A DNA stretch of 49,401 bases from Rhodanobacter spathiphylli B39 (GCF_000264295.1 NZ_AJXT01000022.1:1-49401), one strand, 5' to 3'. Positions 1 through 9,000 are shown, numbered from the stretch's first letter. The notes: a model not told the origin generated them from the letters alone. A program made the numbers and translations.

Positions 1-116
1 TATCGCACGTCCGGTACATGCCTGGACGTGCTCACGCGAATCAGTCACTTGCGTGACCGATCCGCGTCCGGCCATCCGTGGCCGGGCTTCGAGGTTGAAA
101 AAATCACAACCTCTCA
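1..116. repeat. Dispersed intergenic element, copy A
   Basis: About 116 bases that recur at 40045-40316 with roughly 90 percent identity outside a large insertion. Seen directly: a CACGTCC/GGACGTG inverted repeat near the left end, a palindrome with 7-base arms CCGGCCA and TGGCCGG around TCCG at 68-85, and a terminal inverted repeat GAGGTTG (91-97) and CAACCTC (107-113) around an A/T-rich loop. On the minus strand the terminal hairpin begins directly after the TGA stop of the 114-854 gene; copy B has exactly the same relation to another gene. It may act as a transcript end. The left end may extend beyond the window. Confidence 0.8.
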
Positions 117-854
117 GCGCGGTGCGGCGTCGCGCCGGAAGGTCACCACCAGCACGTCGCGATGCGCCGCTTGCGCGGGATCGAGCGGGGTCACCGCGGT
201 CACGCCGTGGAAGACGCGGTGGTCGTCGACCAGGGCGGCGTCCAGCGGGTGGGTCAGGGTGAACTGGCCGACTTCGCGGCGATCGGCCGCGTGGATGGTG
301 GTGGTGCCGCGCTCGATGTTCTCGCGGTCGATCAGCAGCACCAGCACGTAGTCGACGCCATCGCGGTGCACGCCTTCGGGGGTGGGTTCGCCGGCCTCGT
401 CCGCGCGGGCCTCGATGCGGAACTGGTGCACCTCGACGTGCCAGTGGCGCACCTGCGGTGCCAGCGCGCCGAAGCGCTCGTGGCAGAACGCGAGGATGCG
501 GCGCAGGCTGGCGCCGTCGGCGATCGCCGGCAGCACCGGCTCGAACCAGCGCAGGATGTCGCCCTGCAGCGGGTTGTAGTGGAGGCTCTGGTAATGCGGC
601 TGGTGCGCTTCGGCGCGCACGCCGTATCCGGCGTCGGCGGAGAAGGTGGCATGCCGGCGGCGGCGATGGCGACCGCTGGCGGCCAGGTAGCTGTCCGGCG
701 CCAGGTCGTTCCAGCTGGCGACGAAGGCGGGCCAGTCGGTCAGTGCCGAGGCGGGCAGCAGGTCGCGCATGATCTCGGCGGTGACGAAGGCGAAGCCGTC
801 GCGCTGCAGCCGGGTGTGCAGGGCGGACGTGTCGGGGTGGGGAGTCATCGGCAT
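114..854 (-). CDS. 2-oxoglutarate/Fe(II) dioxygenase family protein
   Basis: 246 aa, resembling the 2OG-Fe oxygenase family that includes bacterial free amino acid hydroxylases such as L-isoleucine dioxygenase. Visible iron ligands fit the HxD...H facial triad: EGVHRDG gives H163 and D165, and DDHRVFHG gives the distal H216; an Arg follows in HRDVLVVTFRR and may bind 2-oxoglutarate. There is no signal peptide or membrane segment, so it is probably cytosolic. Substrate unknown. An alternative ATG lies two codons in (848). The stop codon is fused to a dispersed repeat hairpin on its 3' side. The gene stands alone, divergent from the methionine operon. Confidence 0.85.
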   Translation of the reverse strand: MPMTPHPDTSALHTRLQRDGFAFVTAEIMRDLLPASALTDWPAFVASWNDLAPDSYLAASGRHRRRRHATFSADAGYGVRAEAHQPHYQSLHYNPLQGDILRWFEPVLPAIADGASLRRILAFCHERFGALAPQVRHWHVEVHQFRIEARADEAGEPTPEGVHRDGVDYVLVLLIDRENIERGTTTIHAADRREVGQFTLTHPLDAALVDDHRVFHGVTAVTPLDPAQAAHRDVLVVTFRRDAAPR

Positions 855-985
855 ACGTTAGCAGGACGCGGAAGGCGCGGCGACGGCCTTGCGCCGGTCG
901 GGATGCCGCGGTTGCCAGGCGGTTCAGTGGGACGGATGCCTGGTCGAAAGTCGCCCTATCGCTATTTTTCCGGACATGTCCATAT

Positions 986-1009
986 ATACGTCTAGATGTT
1001 TAGACGTCT
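986..1009 (+). promoter_or_regulatory. Three tandem met-box-like octamers (candidate MetJ operator)
   Basis: Three adjoining 8-mers compared with the MetJ met box AGACGTCT: ATACGTCT (986-993, 7 of 8), AGATGTTT (994-1001, 6 of 8) and AGACGTCT (1002-1009, perfect). They end one base before a TTGACA hexamer (1011-1016) and lie upstream of a SAM-I riboswitch and the met operon. Tandem unspaced octamers are the known MetJ operator design. Whether this organism has MetJ cannot be told from the window; another repressor using the ACGTCTA/TAGACGT dyad (988-1007) is possible. Confidence 0.55.
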
Positions 1010-1010
1010 A

Positions 1011-1039
1011 TTGACAGGTGATCTTGGAGGCCTCAAGAT
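1011..1039 (+). promoter_or_regulatory. Putative promoter of the metX-metB-hom operon
   Basis: TTGACA at 1011-1016 matches the sigma-70 -35 box perfectly. After 17 bases comes CAAGAT (1034-1039), a weak -10. Predicted transcription start near 1046 would place the whole riboswitch (1048-1159) at the very 5' end of the mRNA, which supports the assignment. The upstream met-box-like octamers would directly abut the -35 box. Confidence 0.5.
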
Positions 1040-1047
1040 CCGCCTCA

Positions 1048-1159
1048 CTCATCGAGACCGGCTGAGGGACAGGCCCTTTGAAGCCGGGGCAACCTGCGGA
1101 ATGTTTCCGCCACGGTGCCAACTCCTGCGGGGATGCTTCGGCATCCACCGGTAGATGGG
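1048..1159 (+). promoter_or_regulatory. SAM-I (S-box) riboswitch aptamer
   Basis: Shows the conserved SAM-I core in order: GAGGGACAGGCCC (1064-1076 region), GAAGCC followed by GGGGCAACC (1080-1094), a variable arm GCGGAA/TTCCGC, then GGTGCCAACTCC (1114-1125) and a final stem GGATGC/GCATCC. P1 is closed by CTCATC (1048-1053) pairing with GATGGG (1154-1159). SAM binding normally turns methionine genes off. Position just upstream of homoserine acyltransferase, cystathionine gamma-synthase and homoserine dehydrogenase genes matches this role. Confidence 0.93.
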
Positions 1160-1205
1160 CGTGATCCGGTTCGCGGCGTGCTGCCGTCGTGCCATGGATG
1201 ACGAC

Positions 1206-1242
1206 CTTTCCGGTAGCTCGCAGGGCGATGCCGACCGGAGAG
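1206..1242 (+). promoter_or_regulatory. Shine-Dalgarno-sequestering hairpin of metX (riboswitch expression platform)
   Basis: CTTTCCGGT (1206-1214) can pair over 9 positions, one of them G-U, with ACCGGAGAG (1234-1242). The second arm contains GGAG (1237-1240), the ribosome binding site 8 bases before the metX ATG at 1249. No U-tract follows, so control would be at translation initiation rather than termination. How the aptamer switches this hairpin is not resolved by eye. Confidence 0.6.
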
Positions 1243-1248
1243 TGCGAG

Positions 1249-2289
1249 ATGACCTTCCTGCCCGAAGCCCGCTGTATCGAGACGCGCTGCAGCGGCGCCG
1301 CCGACAGCGCGTCCCCGTCGTCAGTCGAGCCCCGCGCCCGCCTCACTGCCCAGCGCGGCACGCGCCGGCTGCAGCTCAGCCCCAGGTACGGCGTCGGCGC
1401 GCGCGCGGTCGAGGTCAGCTATGCGTGGCACGGCGCGGCAGGCGCGCCCACGGTGATCGTGCAGGGTGGCATCTCGGCCGATCGCGACGTCAGCGCCCCG
1501 GCCGGCACGACGGTCCCGGGCTGGTGGCAGGAGCTGGTCGGCGACGGTGCGGCGATCGACCTGACCCGCTGCCGGGTGCTGGCGATCGACTGGTTGACCC
1601 CGGTGCAACTGGGCACCGCGTCCATCTCCAGCGAAGACCAGGCCGACGCGCTGGCCGCGCTGCTGCGCGAGCTTGGCCTGGCCCAGGTGCATGCCTTCGT
1701 CGGCTCGTCCTATGGCGCGATGGTGGGGTTGGCTTTCGCCGCCCGCCATCCGCGCCGGCTGGAACGGCTGGTACTGCTGGCCGGCGCCCATCGCGCCCAT
1801 CCGCTCAGCACCGCCCAGCGCAGCGTGCAGCGCGGCATCGTGCGGCTGGGCCAGGCCAGCGGCCACGTCGACGAGGCGCTGGCGCTGTCGCGGCAGCTGG
1901 CGATCACCACCTACCGCGGCAGCGCCGAATTCGGCCGCCGCTTCGCCGGCGCCCCGGCATTCCGCGACGATCGCTTCCACTTCCCGGTCGAGGACTACCT
2001 GGAACACCAGGGCCGCCGCTTCGTCGAGCGCTTCGACGCCGAGCGGTTCCTCGCCCTGTCCGAGTCGATCGACCTGCACGACGTGGCGCCCGAGCAGGTG
2101 CCCACGCCGACCACGCTGATCGGCTTCCCGTCGGACCGGCTGGTGCCGCTGGCCGACCTGTGCGAATTGCAGCGTCGCCTGCGCGGCCCGGCCACGCTGG
2201 AAGTGGTCGAGTCGCCGTACGGCCACGACGCCTTCCTGAAAGAACCCGAACAACTCGCACCCCTGCTGCGCGAAGCGCTAGCCCTGTAG
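1249..2289 (+). CDS. metX: MetX-type homoserine O-acyltransferase
   Basis: 346 aa alpha/beta-hydrolase-fold acyltransferase that acylates homoserine, the first committed step of methionine synthesis. Visible triad: nucleophile Ser154 in GSSYGAMVG, Asp296 in FPSDRLVP, His326 in YGHDAFL, plus the family-type [10 protein letters not shown] segment near residue 72. Acetyl or succinyl donor cannot be decided; many MetX homologues in Xanthomonadales are annotated as succinyltransferases, and the MetB partner prefers O-succinylhomoserine. The ATG at 1249 is chosen over one at 1189 because it follows GGAG at good spacing and the protein begins in line with the family. First gene of the operon, under the SAM-I riboswitch. 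Confidence 0.9.
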   Translation: MTFLPEARCIETRCSGAADSASPSSVEPRARLTAQRGTRRLQLSPRYGVGARAVEVSYAWHGAAGAPTVIVQGGISADRDVSAPAGTTVPGWWQELVGDGAAIDLTRCRVLAIDWLTPVQLGTASISSEDQADALAALLRELGLAQVHAFVGSSYGAMVGLAFAARHPRRLERLVLLAGAHRAHPLSTAQRSVQRGIVRLGQASGHVDEALALSRQLAITTYRGSAEFGRRFAGAPAFRDDRFHFPVEDYLEHQGRRFVERFDAERFLALSESIDLHDVAPEQVPTPTTLIGFPSDRLVPLADLCELQRRLRGPATLEVVESPYGHDAFLKEPEQLAPLLREALAL

Positions 2290-2373
2290 GGCGGGCATTG
2301 CTCGCTCCTCAACGCGCCGATGGGCATCGCCCCCCTGCGACAAGAACACCACGCATACGATCCGGAGATTGTC

Positions 2374-3564
2374 ATGAGCGATACCACCGCCCCCTGTACC
2401 CGCGCCGTGCGCGCCGGCATCGAGAGCGACACCCAGCACGGCGCCGTGGTGCCGGCCCTGCACCTGTCGACCAACTACAGCTTCGCCGGTTTCGGCCGCA
2501 AGCGCGCCTATGACTATTCGCGCAGCGGCAACCCCACCCGCGACCTGTTGGGTGACGCACTGGCCGACCTGGAGCAGGGCGTGGGCGCGGTGGTGACCTC
2601 CAGCGGGATGTCGGCGGTGGCGCTGGCGCTGGAACTGGTGCCGGCCGGCGCCACCGTGCTGGCGGCGCACGACTGCTACGGCGGCACCTGGCGCCTGCTC
2701 GATGCCTGGGCGAAGAAGGGCCGCTTCAGCGTCGAGTTCGCCGACCTCACCGATCCGGTGTCGCTGGCCGCCGGCCTGGCGCGCCACCCGGCGCTGGTGT
2801 GGGTGGAAACCCCATCCAACCCGCTGCTGCGGATCACCGACATCCGCCACGTGGCGCAGGCCGCGCATGCGGTGGGCGCCCTGCTGGTGGTGGACAACAC
2901 CTTCCTGTCGCCGGCGCTGCAGCAACCCCTGCTGCTGGGCGCGGACGTGGTGGTGCATTCGACCACCAAGTACATCAATGGCCACAGCGACGTGGTCGGC
3001 GGCGCCGTGGTGGCGCGCGACGCGGCGGTGGCCGAGCAGCTGAAGTGGTGGGCCAACTGCAACGGCCTCACCGGCGCGCCGTTCGACAGCTACCTCACCT
3101 TGCGCGGCCTGCGCACCCTCGGCGTGCGCCTGCGCCAGCACCAGGAAAGCGCCGCCCGCATCGCCGAACGGCTGGAGGCCCACGCGGCCGTGCGCACGGT
3201 GTATTACCCGGGCCTGGCCAGCCACGCCGGCCACGTGCTGGCGGGTCGCCAGCAGCAGGGCTTCGGCGCCATGCTGAGCTTCGAGCTGGACGGCGACGTG
3301 GCCCAGGTCGAGGCCTTCGTCGATGGCCTGCAACATTTCTCGCTGGCCGAATCGCTGGGCGGGGTGGAGAGCCTGGTCGCCCATCCGGCCAGCATGACCC
3401 ACGCCTCGATGGCGCCGGAGGCGCGCCGCACCGCCGGCATTTCCGACAGCCTGCTGCGGCTGTCGGTGGGCATCGAGGATGGCGACGACCTGCTGCGCGA
3501 TCTGGACGCGGGGCTGCAGCGCGCCATCGCCGTAAAGACGTCCAAACGCCGGGTGCCTGCATGA
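2374..3564 (+). CDS. metB: Cystathionine gamma-synthase (MetB type)
   Basis: 396 aa PLP enzyme of the Cys/Met metabolism family, cytosolic. It joins activated homoserine with cysteine to give cystathionine. PLP lysine K199 sits in STTKYINGHSDVVGG; DNTFLSPALQ and YSRSGNPTR are family signatures; the C-terminal run LAESLGGVESL and SVGIEDGDDL is very close to the E. coli MetB pattern, which is why MetB is preferred over the sulfhydrylase MetZ. Start at 2374 follows GGAG (2364 region); an earlier in-frame ATG at 2320 has no such site. Lies 84 bases after metX, and its stop overlaps the start of hom by 4 bases (ATGA). Confidence 0.92.
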   Translation: MSDTTAPCTRAVRAGIESDTQHGAVVPALHLSTNYSFAGFGRKRAYDYSRSGNPTRDLLGDALADLEQGVGAVVTSSGMSAVALALELVPAGATVLAAHDCYGGTWRLLDAWAKKGRFSVEFADLTDPVSLAAGLARHPALVWVETPSNPLLRITDIRHVAQAAHAVGALLVVDNTFLSPALQQPLLLGADVVVHSTTKYINGHSDVVGGAVVARDAAVAEQLKWWANCNGLTGAPFDSYLTLRGLRTLGVRLRQHQESAARIAERLEAHAAVRTVYYPGLASHAGHVLAGRQQQGFGAMLSFELDGDVAQVEAFVDGLQHFSLAESLGGVESLVAHPASMTHASMAPEARRTAGISDSLLRLSVGIEDGDDLLRDLDAGLQRAIAVKTSKRRVPA

Positions 3565-4643
3565 GCGCGGTGCCGGCCGATCCGGTCCTGTTTCCGCGGT
3601 CGGGGTCCGCGCCCGCGATTGCCGTCGTCCTGCTGGGCACCGGCGTGGTCGGCGGCGCCTTGCTGAAGCTGCTGAACACCTCGTCCGCCAGCACCTTGCG
3701 GCTGGTCGGCGCGGCCAATTCGCGGCGCCAGCAGACCGAGCCGGCCCGGCTGGCCCAGCGCAACCTGCGCGAACAGCTGAACCAGCACGGCGCACCACGC
3801 GACGATGCCGGCCTGCGGGCGGCGCTGGACGCCAGCGGCGCGCCGGTCAGGGTGATCATCGACGCCACCGCCAGCGCGACCCTGGCCGCGCGCCATGCCG
3901 AATGGCTGGCGCAGGGCTATCACGTGGTCACCGCCAACAAGGCGCTGGCCGGCGGCGAGCTGTCCGGCTGGCGCGCGCTGCAGGCCGCGCTGGCGCAAGG
4001 GGGGCGCTACGGCGACTCGGCCACCGTGGGCGCCGGCCTGCCGGTGCTGTCGACCTTGCGCCGGCTGCGCCATTGCGGCGACGCACTGCTGACCCTGGAA
4101 GGCGTCTTCTCCGGCTCGCTGTCGTGGCTGTTCAACCAGTACGACGGCCGCCGCCCGTTCTCCGAACTGCTGCGCGAGGCGCGCCAGCTTGGCTACACCG
4201 AACCCGACCCGCGCTCGGACCTGTCCGGCGAGGACGTGGCGCGCAAGCTGCTGATCATTGCCCGCAACGCGGGCTACGCCCTGGGCACCGACGAGGTGCA
4301 GGTGGAGGGCCTGGTGCCGCCGTCCTTGCGCGCGCTGGACACCGAGGCGTTCATGGCGCGGCTGGACGAGCTGGACGCCGCCCTCGCCGCCCGCCACGCC
4401 GAGGCCAGCTCGCGCGGCTGCGTGCTGCGCTTCCTCGCCTGCCTGAACCAGCGCGGCCAGGCCCGCGTCGGCTTGGCCGAAGTGCCGCTGACCCATCCCG
4501 CCGCGCGCCTGTACGGCACCGACAACCAGTTCGCCCTCACCACCACCCGCTACAACACCCAGCCGCTGGTGATCCAGGGCCCGGGCGCCGGCCCGGAAGT
4601 GACCGCGCAGGCCTTGCTGGGCGACGTGCTGGCGCTGGGTTGA
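3561..4643 (+). CDS. hom: Homoserine dehydrogenase, monofunctional
   Basis: 360 aa. Reduces aspartate semialdehyde to homoserine, the substrate for MetX. N-terminal Rossmann motif LLGTGVVGGALL (about residues 21-32), VTANKALAGG, DSATVGAGLPVL, EGVFSGSLSWLFNQ and LGYTEPDPRSDLSGEDVARK are homoserine dehydrogenase signatures. It resembles the dehydrogenase half of ThrA/MetL and has neither an aspartokinase domain nor a C-terminal ACT domain, so threonine feedback would be lacking. ATG overlaps the metB stop as ATGA, implying translational coupling. Supplies homoserine dedicated to methionine under riboswitch control. Converges on the yceI gene with only 6 bases between stops. Confidence 0.92.
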   Translation: MSAVPADPVLFPRSGSAPAIAVVLLGTGVVGGALLKLLNTSSASTLRLVGAANSRRQQTEPARLAQRNLREQLNQHGAPRDDAGLRAALDASGAPVRVIIDATASATLAARHAEWLAQGYHVVTANKALAGGELSGWRALQAALAQGGRYGDSATVGAGLPVLSTLRRLRHCGDALLTLEGVFSGSLSWLFNQYDGRRPFSELLREARQLGYTEPDPRSDLSGEDVARKLLIIARNAGYALGTDEVQVEGLVPPSLRALDTEAFMARLDELDAALAARHAEASSRGCVLRFLACLNQRGQARVGLAEVPLTHPAARLYGTDNQFALTTTRYNTQPLVIQGPGAGPEVTAQALLGDVLALG

Positions 4644-4649
4644 GGTCGC

Positions 4650-5252
4650 TCAGCTTGCCGGTGCGGCGAGCGCCTCGACCTGGATGCGCAAGGTCACCGT
4701 CATGTCGAAACCGTAGTCCTTGCCCGCGTCCATGCCGTAAGCGTCGCGCTTGAACGTGGCCAGCGCATCGGCACCGCAGACCTCGCGCTTGAACATCGGG
4801 TGCGGCATGCACTTGAAGCTGTTGATCTTCAGGTCCAGCGGATGGGTGACGCCGTGCAGGGTCAGCTGGCCGCTGACCCGGGTCGGCGCGCCGTTGACGA
4901 AATCGACCAGCTTGCCGGTGTAGTGCGCCTGCGGATACTTCGCCGTGTCGAACAGTTCCTCGCCCTGCGTGCCGGCGTTGAGCTGATCCTGGCCGAAGTC
5001 AGCGCTCTTCATGTCGACGGTGACGTCCACCGAACCGGTGCCGGCGGTCTTGTCCAGCATCACCGTGCCGCTGCTGTGGTTGAACTTGCCGCGCCACACC
5101 GACAAGCCGCCCATGTGGTCGGCCTCGAAACTGGGATAGGTGTGATCGGGATCGATGTTGTACTGGACCGTGGCCGCGCTGGCCGCCGAGCCGAAAGCGA
5201 GCAGGGCGGCGAAGCACAGCATGTTGAGCGAGCGGCTGGCCTTGGGTGACAT
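4650..5252 (-). CDS. YceI family periplasmic protein
   Basis: 200 aa with a clear signal peptide ([10 protein letters not shown] start, hydrophobic core, cleavage after AASA near residue 26). The mature part has the YceI lipocalin-like pattern: [63 protein letters not shown]. Proteins of this family bind isoprenoid or other lipid ligands; some are induced at high pH. The start at 5252 is set by GAGGAAT eight bases upstream and by the signal peptide; a longer reading to 5468 would bury it. One of three YceI genes in the window. A Cys pair ([12 protein letters not shown]) is present. Confidence 0.9.
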   Translation of the reverse strand: MSPKASRSLNMLCFAALLAFGSAASAATVQYNIDPDHTYPSFEADHMGGLSVWRGKFNHSSGTVMLDKTAGTGSVDVTVDMKSADFGQDQLNAGTQGEELFDTAKYPQAHYTGKLVDFVNGAPTRVSGQLTLHGVTHPLDLKINSFKCMPHPMFKREVCGADALATFKRDAYGMDAGKDYGFDMTVTLRIQVEALAAPAS

Positions 5253-5343
5253 GGGCGATTCCTCGGGTTGGGCGGCGTGGCGGTTTGCGCGGGTCTGCCA
5301 TGGCGACGAATGGCCACGGGCATTTTCGACATGGGCGCGGCGC

Positions 5344-5374
5344 GAAAACAAAAACGCGCAGCCAATGGCTGCGC
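5344..5374 (-). terminator. Rho-independent terminator of the APC permease gene
   Basis: On the minus strand, GCGCAGCC and GGCTGCGC form an 8-base stem around ATT (5356-5374) followed by TTTTTGTTTT (5344-5354). It lies 26 bases after the permease stop at 5401. Confidence 0.85.
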
Positions 5375-5400
5375 GCTGTTGTGGAACGAAGGGGCTGGTT

Positions 5401-7065
5401 TCAGTGCCCGGTGACCCGCTCGGCGGTTTCCTCGTCCGGCGGCACCAGCGGCGCATCCGGATCGTCATGCGCTTCCATCCGCGCCGCCTCCACCGACGGC
5501 GTGCGCCAGCCGGACTTCACGCCCCACAGGTAGAACGCCAGGCCGATCACCGCGACCAGCAGCAGGTCCCAGCCATACGGCAGGTAACCCTTGCCGCCGA
5601 ACGTGGTGCTGCCGGCCCACGACACCACGGCCAGCGCGGGCAGGTAGCAGACCAGCCACCAGGCGCCCTTCATCTGGCGGCCGAAGTCGTGCCAGCCGGC
5701 CTTGGCCTGGTAGTAGAAGTACACCGGCAGCGCGACCACCATCAGCAGGATGATCTCGCCGGTCAGCGGCCACTTCGCCCAGTACAGCAGCTCGGTCGAC
5801 ATGATGAAGGCGATGCCGGCCAGGATCGGCAGGCCGGCCAGCCGGAACGGGCGGTGCAATTCCGGCGCGGTGCGGCGCAGCGTCATCACGCTGACCGGGC
5901 CGGTGAGGTAGGAGATGATCGTGGCCACCGAGATCACCGCCGCCAGCGAACCCCAGCCGCGGAAGAAGAACAGGAACAGGAACGACACCGCCAGGTTCAC
6001 CCACATCGCCGGGCGCGGCACGCCCCACTTCGGATGCACCCGACCCAGGATCTTCGGCAGCGTGCCGTTGCGCTCCATGCCGTAGAGCATGCGCGCGGTG
6101 GTCGCGGTGTAGGTCATGCCGGTGCCGCTGGGGCTGATCACCGCGTCGATGAACAGCAAGGTCGCCAGCCACTGCAGACCCAGGATAATCGCCAGATCCG
6201 CGAACGGCGACGAGAAGTCGATCCCGTGCCAGCCCACGTTGGCCAGCATCTCGCGCGGTACCGCGCCGATGAACGAGACCTGCAGCAGCACGTAGACCAC
6301 CGTGGCCAGCGCGATCGAGCAGACGATCGCGAACGGAATGCTGCGACCCGGGTTGCGCGCTTCGCCGGCCAGGTTCACCGGGCTCTGGAAACCGTTGAAG
6401 CTGAACACGATGCCGGCGATCGCCACCGCGGTGAGGATCGACGGGAAATCGGTCTTGTGCAGCTCGCCGTGGATGCCGACGCTGAAGTTCTCCGGATGGA
6501 AGCCGGTCATGATCAGCAGCACTGCGGTGAGCGCGGGGATGATCAGCTTGAACAGCGTGATCGCCGTGTTCGAACGGGCGAACAGCTTCACGCTCCAGAA
6601 ATTGAACAGGAAGTACATCACCACCAGCGCCGCCGCGATCAGCAGGCCGTTGGTGCTCAATTCGCCGTGGCCGCCGGGCACCGAGTGGTACAGGTCCTTG
6701 GCCCACTGCCACTTCCACGACGACATGTATTGCGCCGACGCCTCGGCCTCGACCGAGATCACCGAGACGATCGCGATCCAGTTCGCCCAGGCCGCGATGA
6801 AGCCGACCAGCGAACCGTGCGAGTAATGCCCGTAGCGCACCATGCCACCGGACTCGGGGAACATCGCGCCCAGTTCCGCATAGGTCAGCGCAATCGTCAT
6901 GATGATCGCGGCGCCCAGCACCCACGCCCAGATCGCACCGGGCCCGGCGATCTGCGCCGCGCGCCAGGCGCCGAACAACCAGCCCGAACCGATGATCGAG
7001 CCCAGGCCGGTAAGCATCAGGGCGAACGGGCCGACGTCGCGGCGAATCGCGCGTTCTTGGGTCAT
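5401..7065 (-). CDS. APC superfamily amino acid permease (aspartate:proton symporter-like)
   Basis: 554 aa integral membrane protein with about 12-14 hydrophobic segments. The start [17 protein letters not shown] is the APC TM1 signature with the GSG substrate-binding loop; [30 protein letters not shown] and [16 protein letters not shown] continue the pattern. Best resemblance is to the aspartate:proton symporter group, but the substrate is not shown by the sequence. ATG at 7065 preceded by GGGAGCC. Monocistronic, with its own terminator. Confidence 0.85.
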   Translation of the reverse strand: MTQERAIRRDVGPFALMLTGLGSIIGSGWLFGAWRAAQIAGPGAIWAWVLGAAIIMTIALTYAELGAMFPESGGMVRYGHYSHGSLVGFIAAWANWIAIVSVISVEAEASAQYMSSWKWQWAKDLYHSVPGGHGELSTNGLLIAAALVVMYFLFNFWSVKLFARSNTAITLFKLIIPALTAVLLIMTGFHPENFSVGIHGELHKTDFPSILTAVAIAGIVFSFNGFQSPVNLAGEARNPGRSIPFAIVCSIALATVVYVLLQVSFIGAVPREMLANVGWHGIDFSSPFADLAIILGLQWLATLLFIDAVISPSGTGMTYTATTARMLYGMERNGTLPKILGRVHPKWGVPRPAMWVNLAVSFLFLFFFRGWGSLAAVISVATIISYLTGPVSVMTLRRTAPELHRPFRLAGLPILAGIAFIMSTELLYWAKWPLTGEIILLMVVALPVYFYYQAKAGWHDFGRQMKGAWWLVCYLPALAVVSWAGSTTFGGKGYLPYGWDLLLVAVIGLAFYLWGVKSGWRTPSVEAARMEAHDDPDAPLVPPDEETAERVTGH

Positions 7066-7134
7066 AACGGGCTCCCGTAGCGGCGCTGAGCACGCCGTAA
7101 AGGGGTCGATGGTTGCAGAATCGGGCGAGGAATG

Positions 7135-7275
7135 TCACCTGTCGGTGGTCATGGAGCCCGCTTTGCTCCCTTTCCTGAGGGAAAGGATGGCTCTTGATCC
7201 GGCTTCTTGAGCCGCTGCGCGTCGGTTGTTATCGCAATGATCGAGAGCCGAAGCTTTCGTGCGCCTGCGGCGCCC
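7135..7275. repeat. Intergenic repeat fragment (two-hairpin family, third copy)
   Basis: The 254-base gap between the permease and serine dehydratase genes. It contains GCTCTTGATCCGGCT (7191-7205), also seen near 12868 and partly at 9042, and the segment 7244-7275 (AGAGCCGAAGCTTTCGT, then hairpin GCGCC-TGC-GGCGC) that matches 13132-13163 in the opposite orientation. A second hairpin TTCGC/GCGAA follows at about 7289-7306. It lies downstream of the serine dehydratase stop. Confidence 0.65.
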
Positions 7276-7319
7276 GAAAGCCCTTCGCTTTTTGTCGGCG
7301 AAAATTCCGCGACTCTGCC

Positions 7320-8702
7320 TCAACACTCGATGACGTTCACCGCCAACCCGCCGCGCGAGGTTTCCTTGTACTTGTCCTTCATGTCGCGCCCCGTATCGCG
7401 CATGGTCTTGATCACCTTGTCCAGCGAGACGCGGTGCTTGCCGTCGCTTTTCAGGGCCATGCGGCTGGCGTTGATGGCTTTCACCGAGCCCATCGCGTTG
7501 CGTTCGATGCAGGGGATCTGCACCAGGCCGCCGATGGGGTCGCAGGTGAGGCCGAGGTTGTGTTCCATGCCGATTTCGGCCGCGTTCTCCACCTGCATCA
7601 CGTTGCCGCCGAGCGCGGCGGTGAGGCCGCCGGCGGCCATCGAGCAGGCCACGCCGACTTCGCCCTGGCAGCCGACTTCGGCGCCGGAGATCGAGGCGTT
7701 TTCCTTGTACAGGATGCCGATGGCGGCAGCGGTGAGCAGGTATTCGATGATGCCTTCGTCGTCAGCCTTGGGACAGAAGCGCAGGTAGTAATGGCCGACG
7801 GCGGGGATGATGCCGGCGGCGCCGTTGGTGGGCGCGGTGACCACGCGGCCACCGGCGGCGTTTTCCTCGTTGACGGCCAGTGCGTAGAGGTTGACCCAGT
7901 CGAGGATGGTCAGCGGATCTTTCAGCGCGGCCTCGGGCTGGTTGCGCAGGTCTTCCAGCATCGCCGGCGCGCGACGTGTGACCTTCAGGCCGCCGGGCAG
8001 GGTGCCGGGCGAACGCAGGCCGCGTTCGACGCAGTCCTTCATCGCCTGCCAGATGGTCAGCAGGCCGGCGCGGGTTTCCGCTTCCGGGCGCCACACGCTC
8101 TCGTTCGCCATCATCAGCTGGGCGATGGTGAGCTTGTGCTGCTTGCACAGCGCCAGCATTTCGTCGCCGCTGGTGAACGGGTAGGGCTGGGCGGTGGTGT
8201 CGGCCACGATGCGGTCTTCGGCCGCCTCGTCGGTGTTGACCACGAAGCCGCCGCCGACGGAGTAGTAGTCGCGGCTGGCCAGTTCGTTGCCGTCGGCGTC
8301 GTAGGCGGAGAAGCGCATGCCGTTGGTGTGGAACGGCAGCTTCTGGCGCTTGTTGAAGACCAGGTCGGATTTCTCGTCGAACGCGATCTCGTGGCTGCCG
8401 AGCAGGCGGATGCGCCCGGTGCCGCGGATACGCTCCAGCGCGGCGGGGATCTGGTCGGCGTCGACGGTGTCCGGATGCTGGCCCTCGAAGCCCAGCAGCA
8501 CGGCCTTGTCGGTGCCGTGGCCACGGCCGGTCATCGCCAGCGAGCCGTACAGTTCGGCGCGCACCCGGGTCACGCGGTCGAGCACGCCCTTCTCGTCCAG
8601 CCAGCGCTCGGCAAAGCGCGCGGCGGCGCGCATCGGGCCCACGGTGTGCGAGGAGGAGGGTCCGATGCCGATCTTGAACAGGTCGAATACGCTGACGGCC
8701 AT
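7320..8702 (-). CDS. sdaA: L-serine ammonia-lyase, iron-sulfur type
   Basis: 460 aa single-chain L-serine dehydratase: converts L-serine to pyruvate and ammonia with a 4Fe-4S cluster, in the cytosol. N-terminal signature [20 protein letters not shown] (residues 4-23) is diagnostic. Cluster cysteines appear in [24 protein letters not shown] and IPCIERNA. Length is normal for fused alpha-beta SdaA. Divergent from the glutaredoxin-like gene with 66 bases between starts. Confidence 0.95.
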   Translation of the reverse strand: MAVSVFDLFKIGIGPSSSHTVGPMRAAARFAERWLDEKGVLDRVTRVRAELYGSLAMTGRGHGTDKAVLLGFEGQHPDTVDADQIPAALERIRGTGRIRLLGSHEIAFDEKSDLVFNKRQKLPFHTNGMRFSAYDADGNELASRDYYSVGGGFVVNTDEAAEDRIVADTTAQPYPFTSGDEMLALCKQHKLTIAQLMMANESVWRPEAETRAGLLTIWQAMKDCVERGLRSPGTLPGGLKVTRRAPAMLEDLRNQPEAALKDPLTILDWVNLYALAVNEENAAGGRVVTAPTNGAAGIIPAVGHYYLRFCPKADDEGIIEYLLTAAAIGILYKENASISGAEVGCQGEVGVACSMAAGGLTAALGGNVMQVENAAEIGMEHNLGLTCDPIGGLVQIPCIERNAMGSVKAINASRMALKSDGKHRVSLDKVIKTMRDTGRDMKDKYKETSRGGLAVNVIEC

Positions 8703-8768
8703 GAGTGCGCTGCTTGGGTGTGGGTTGACCGGTTATTCTACGCGGCGTCCCCAGCCATTCGCAGCCGC

Positions 8769-8999
8769 ATGTCCGACCTGATCCTGTACCAGCGCGACTA
8801 CTGTCACCTGTGCGACCTCGCCCTGGCGGTGATGGCCGAGGCGCGCGCGCCGGAGTTCGACAGCGAGTGGGTGGACGATTCGGCCGAACTGGAGCAACGC
8901 TATGGCACGCGCGTGCCGGTGCTGCGCGATACGCGCGACGGGCGCGAACTGGACTGGCCGTTCGATGCGGCGGCGGTGCGCAGGTTCCTGGCGAAGTGA
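8769..8999 (+). CDS. Glutaredoxin family protein (DUF836 type)
   Basis: 76 aa thioredoxin-fold miniature. The redox motif CHLC is at residues 12-15 after ILYQRDYC; a cis-proline appears in TRVPVLRD, the usual place in the fold. Probably a cytosolic thiol-disulfide protein; partner unknown. ATG at 8769 is preceded by GCAGCC only, so initiation may be weak. Four bases after its stop begins a GC-rich hairpin repeat that could end the transcript. Confidence 0.85.
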   Translation: MSDLILYQRDYCHLCDLALAVMAEARAPEFDSEWVDDSAELEQRYGTRVPVLRDTRDGRELDWPFDAAAVRRFLAK

Positions 9000-9000
9000 G

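Noticed and set aside
91..113. GAGGTTG/CAACCTC hairpin as a classic rho-independent terminator
   Set aside because: The T-run lies in the loop, not after the stem, so it does not fit the standard form even though it sits at a gene end.
7194..8999. A 601-codon open frame on the plus strand across the serine dehydratase gene
   Set aside because: It is the antisense shadow of sdaA; its product is low-complexity Gly/Ala/Val/Arg/His and only its last 76 codons, in the separate glutaredoxin-like gene, make sense.
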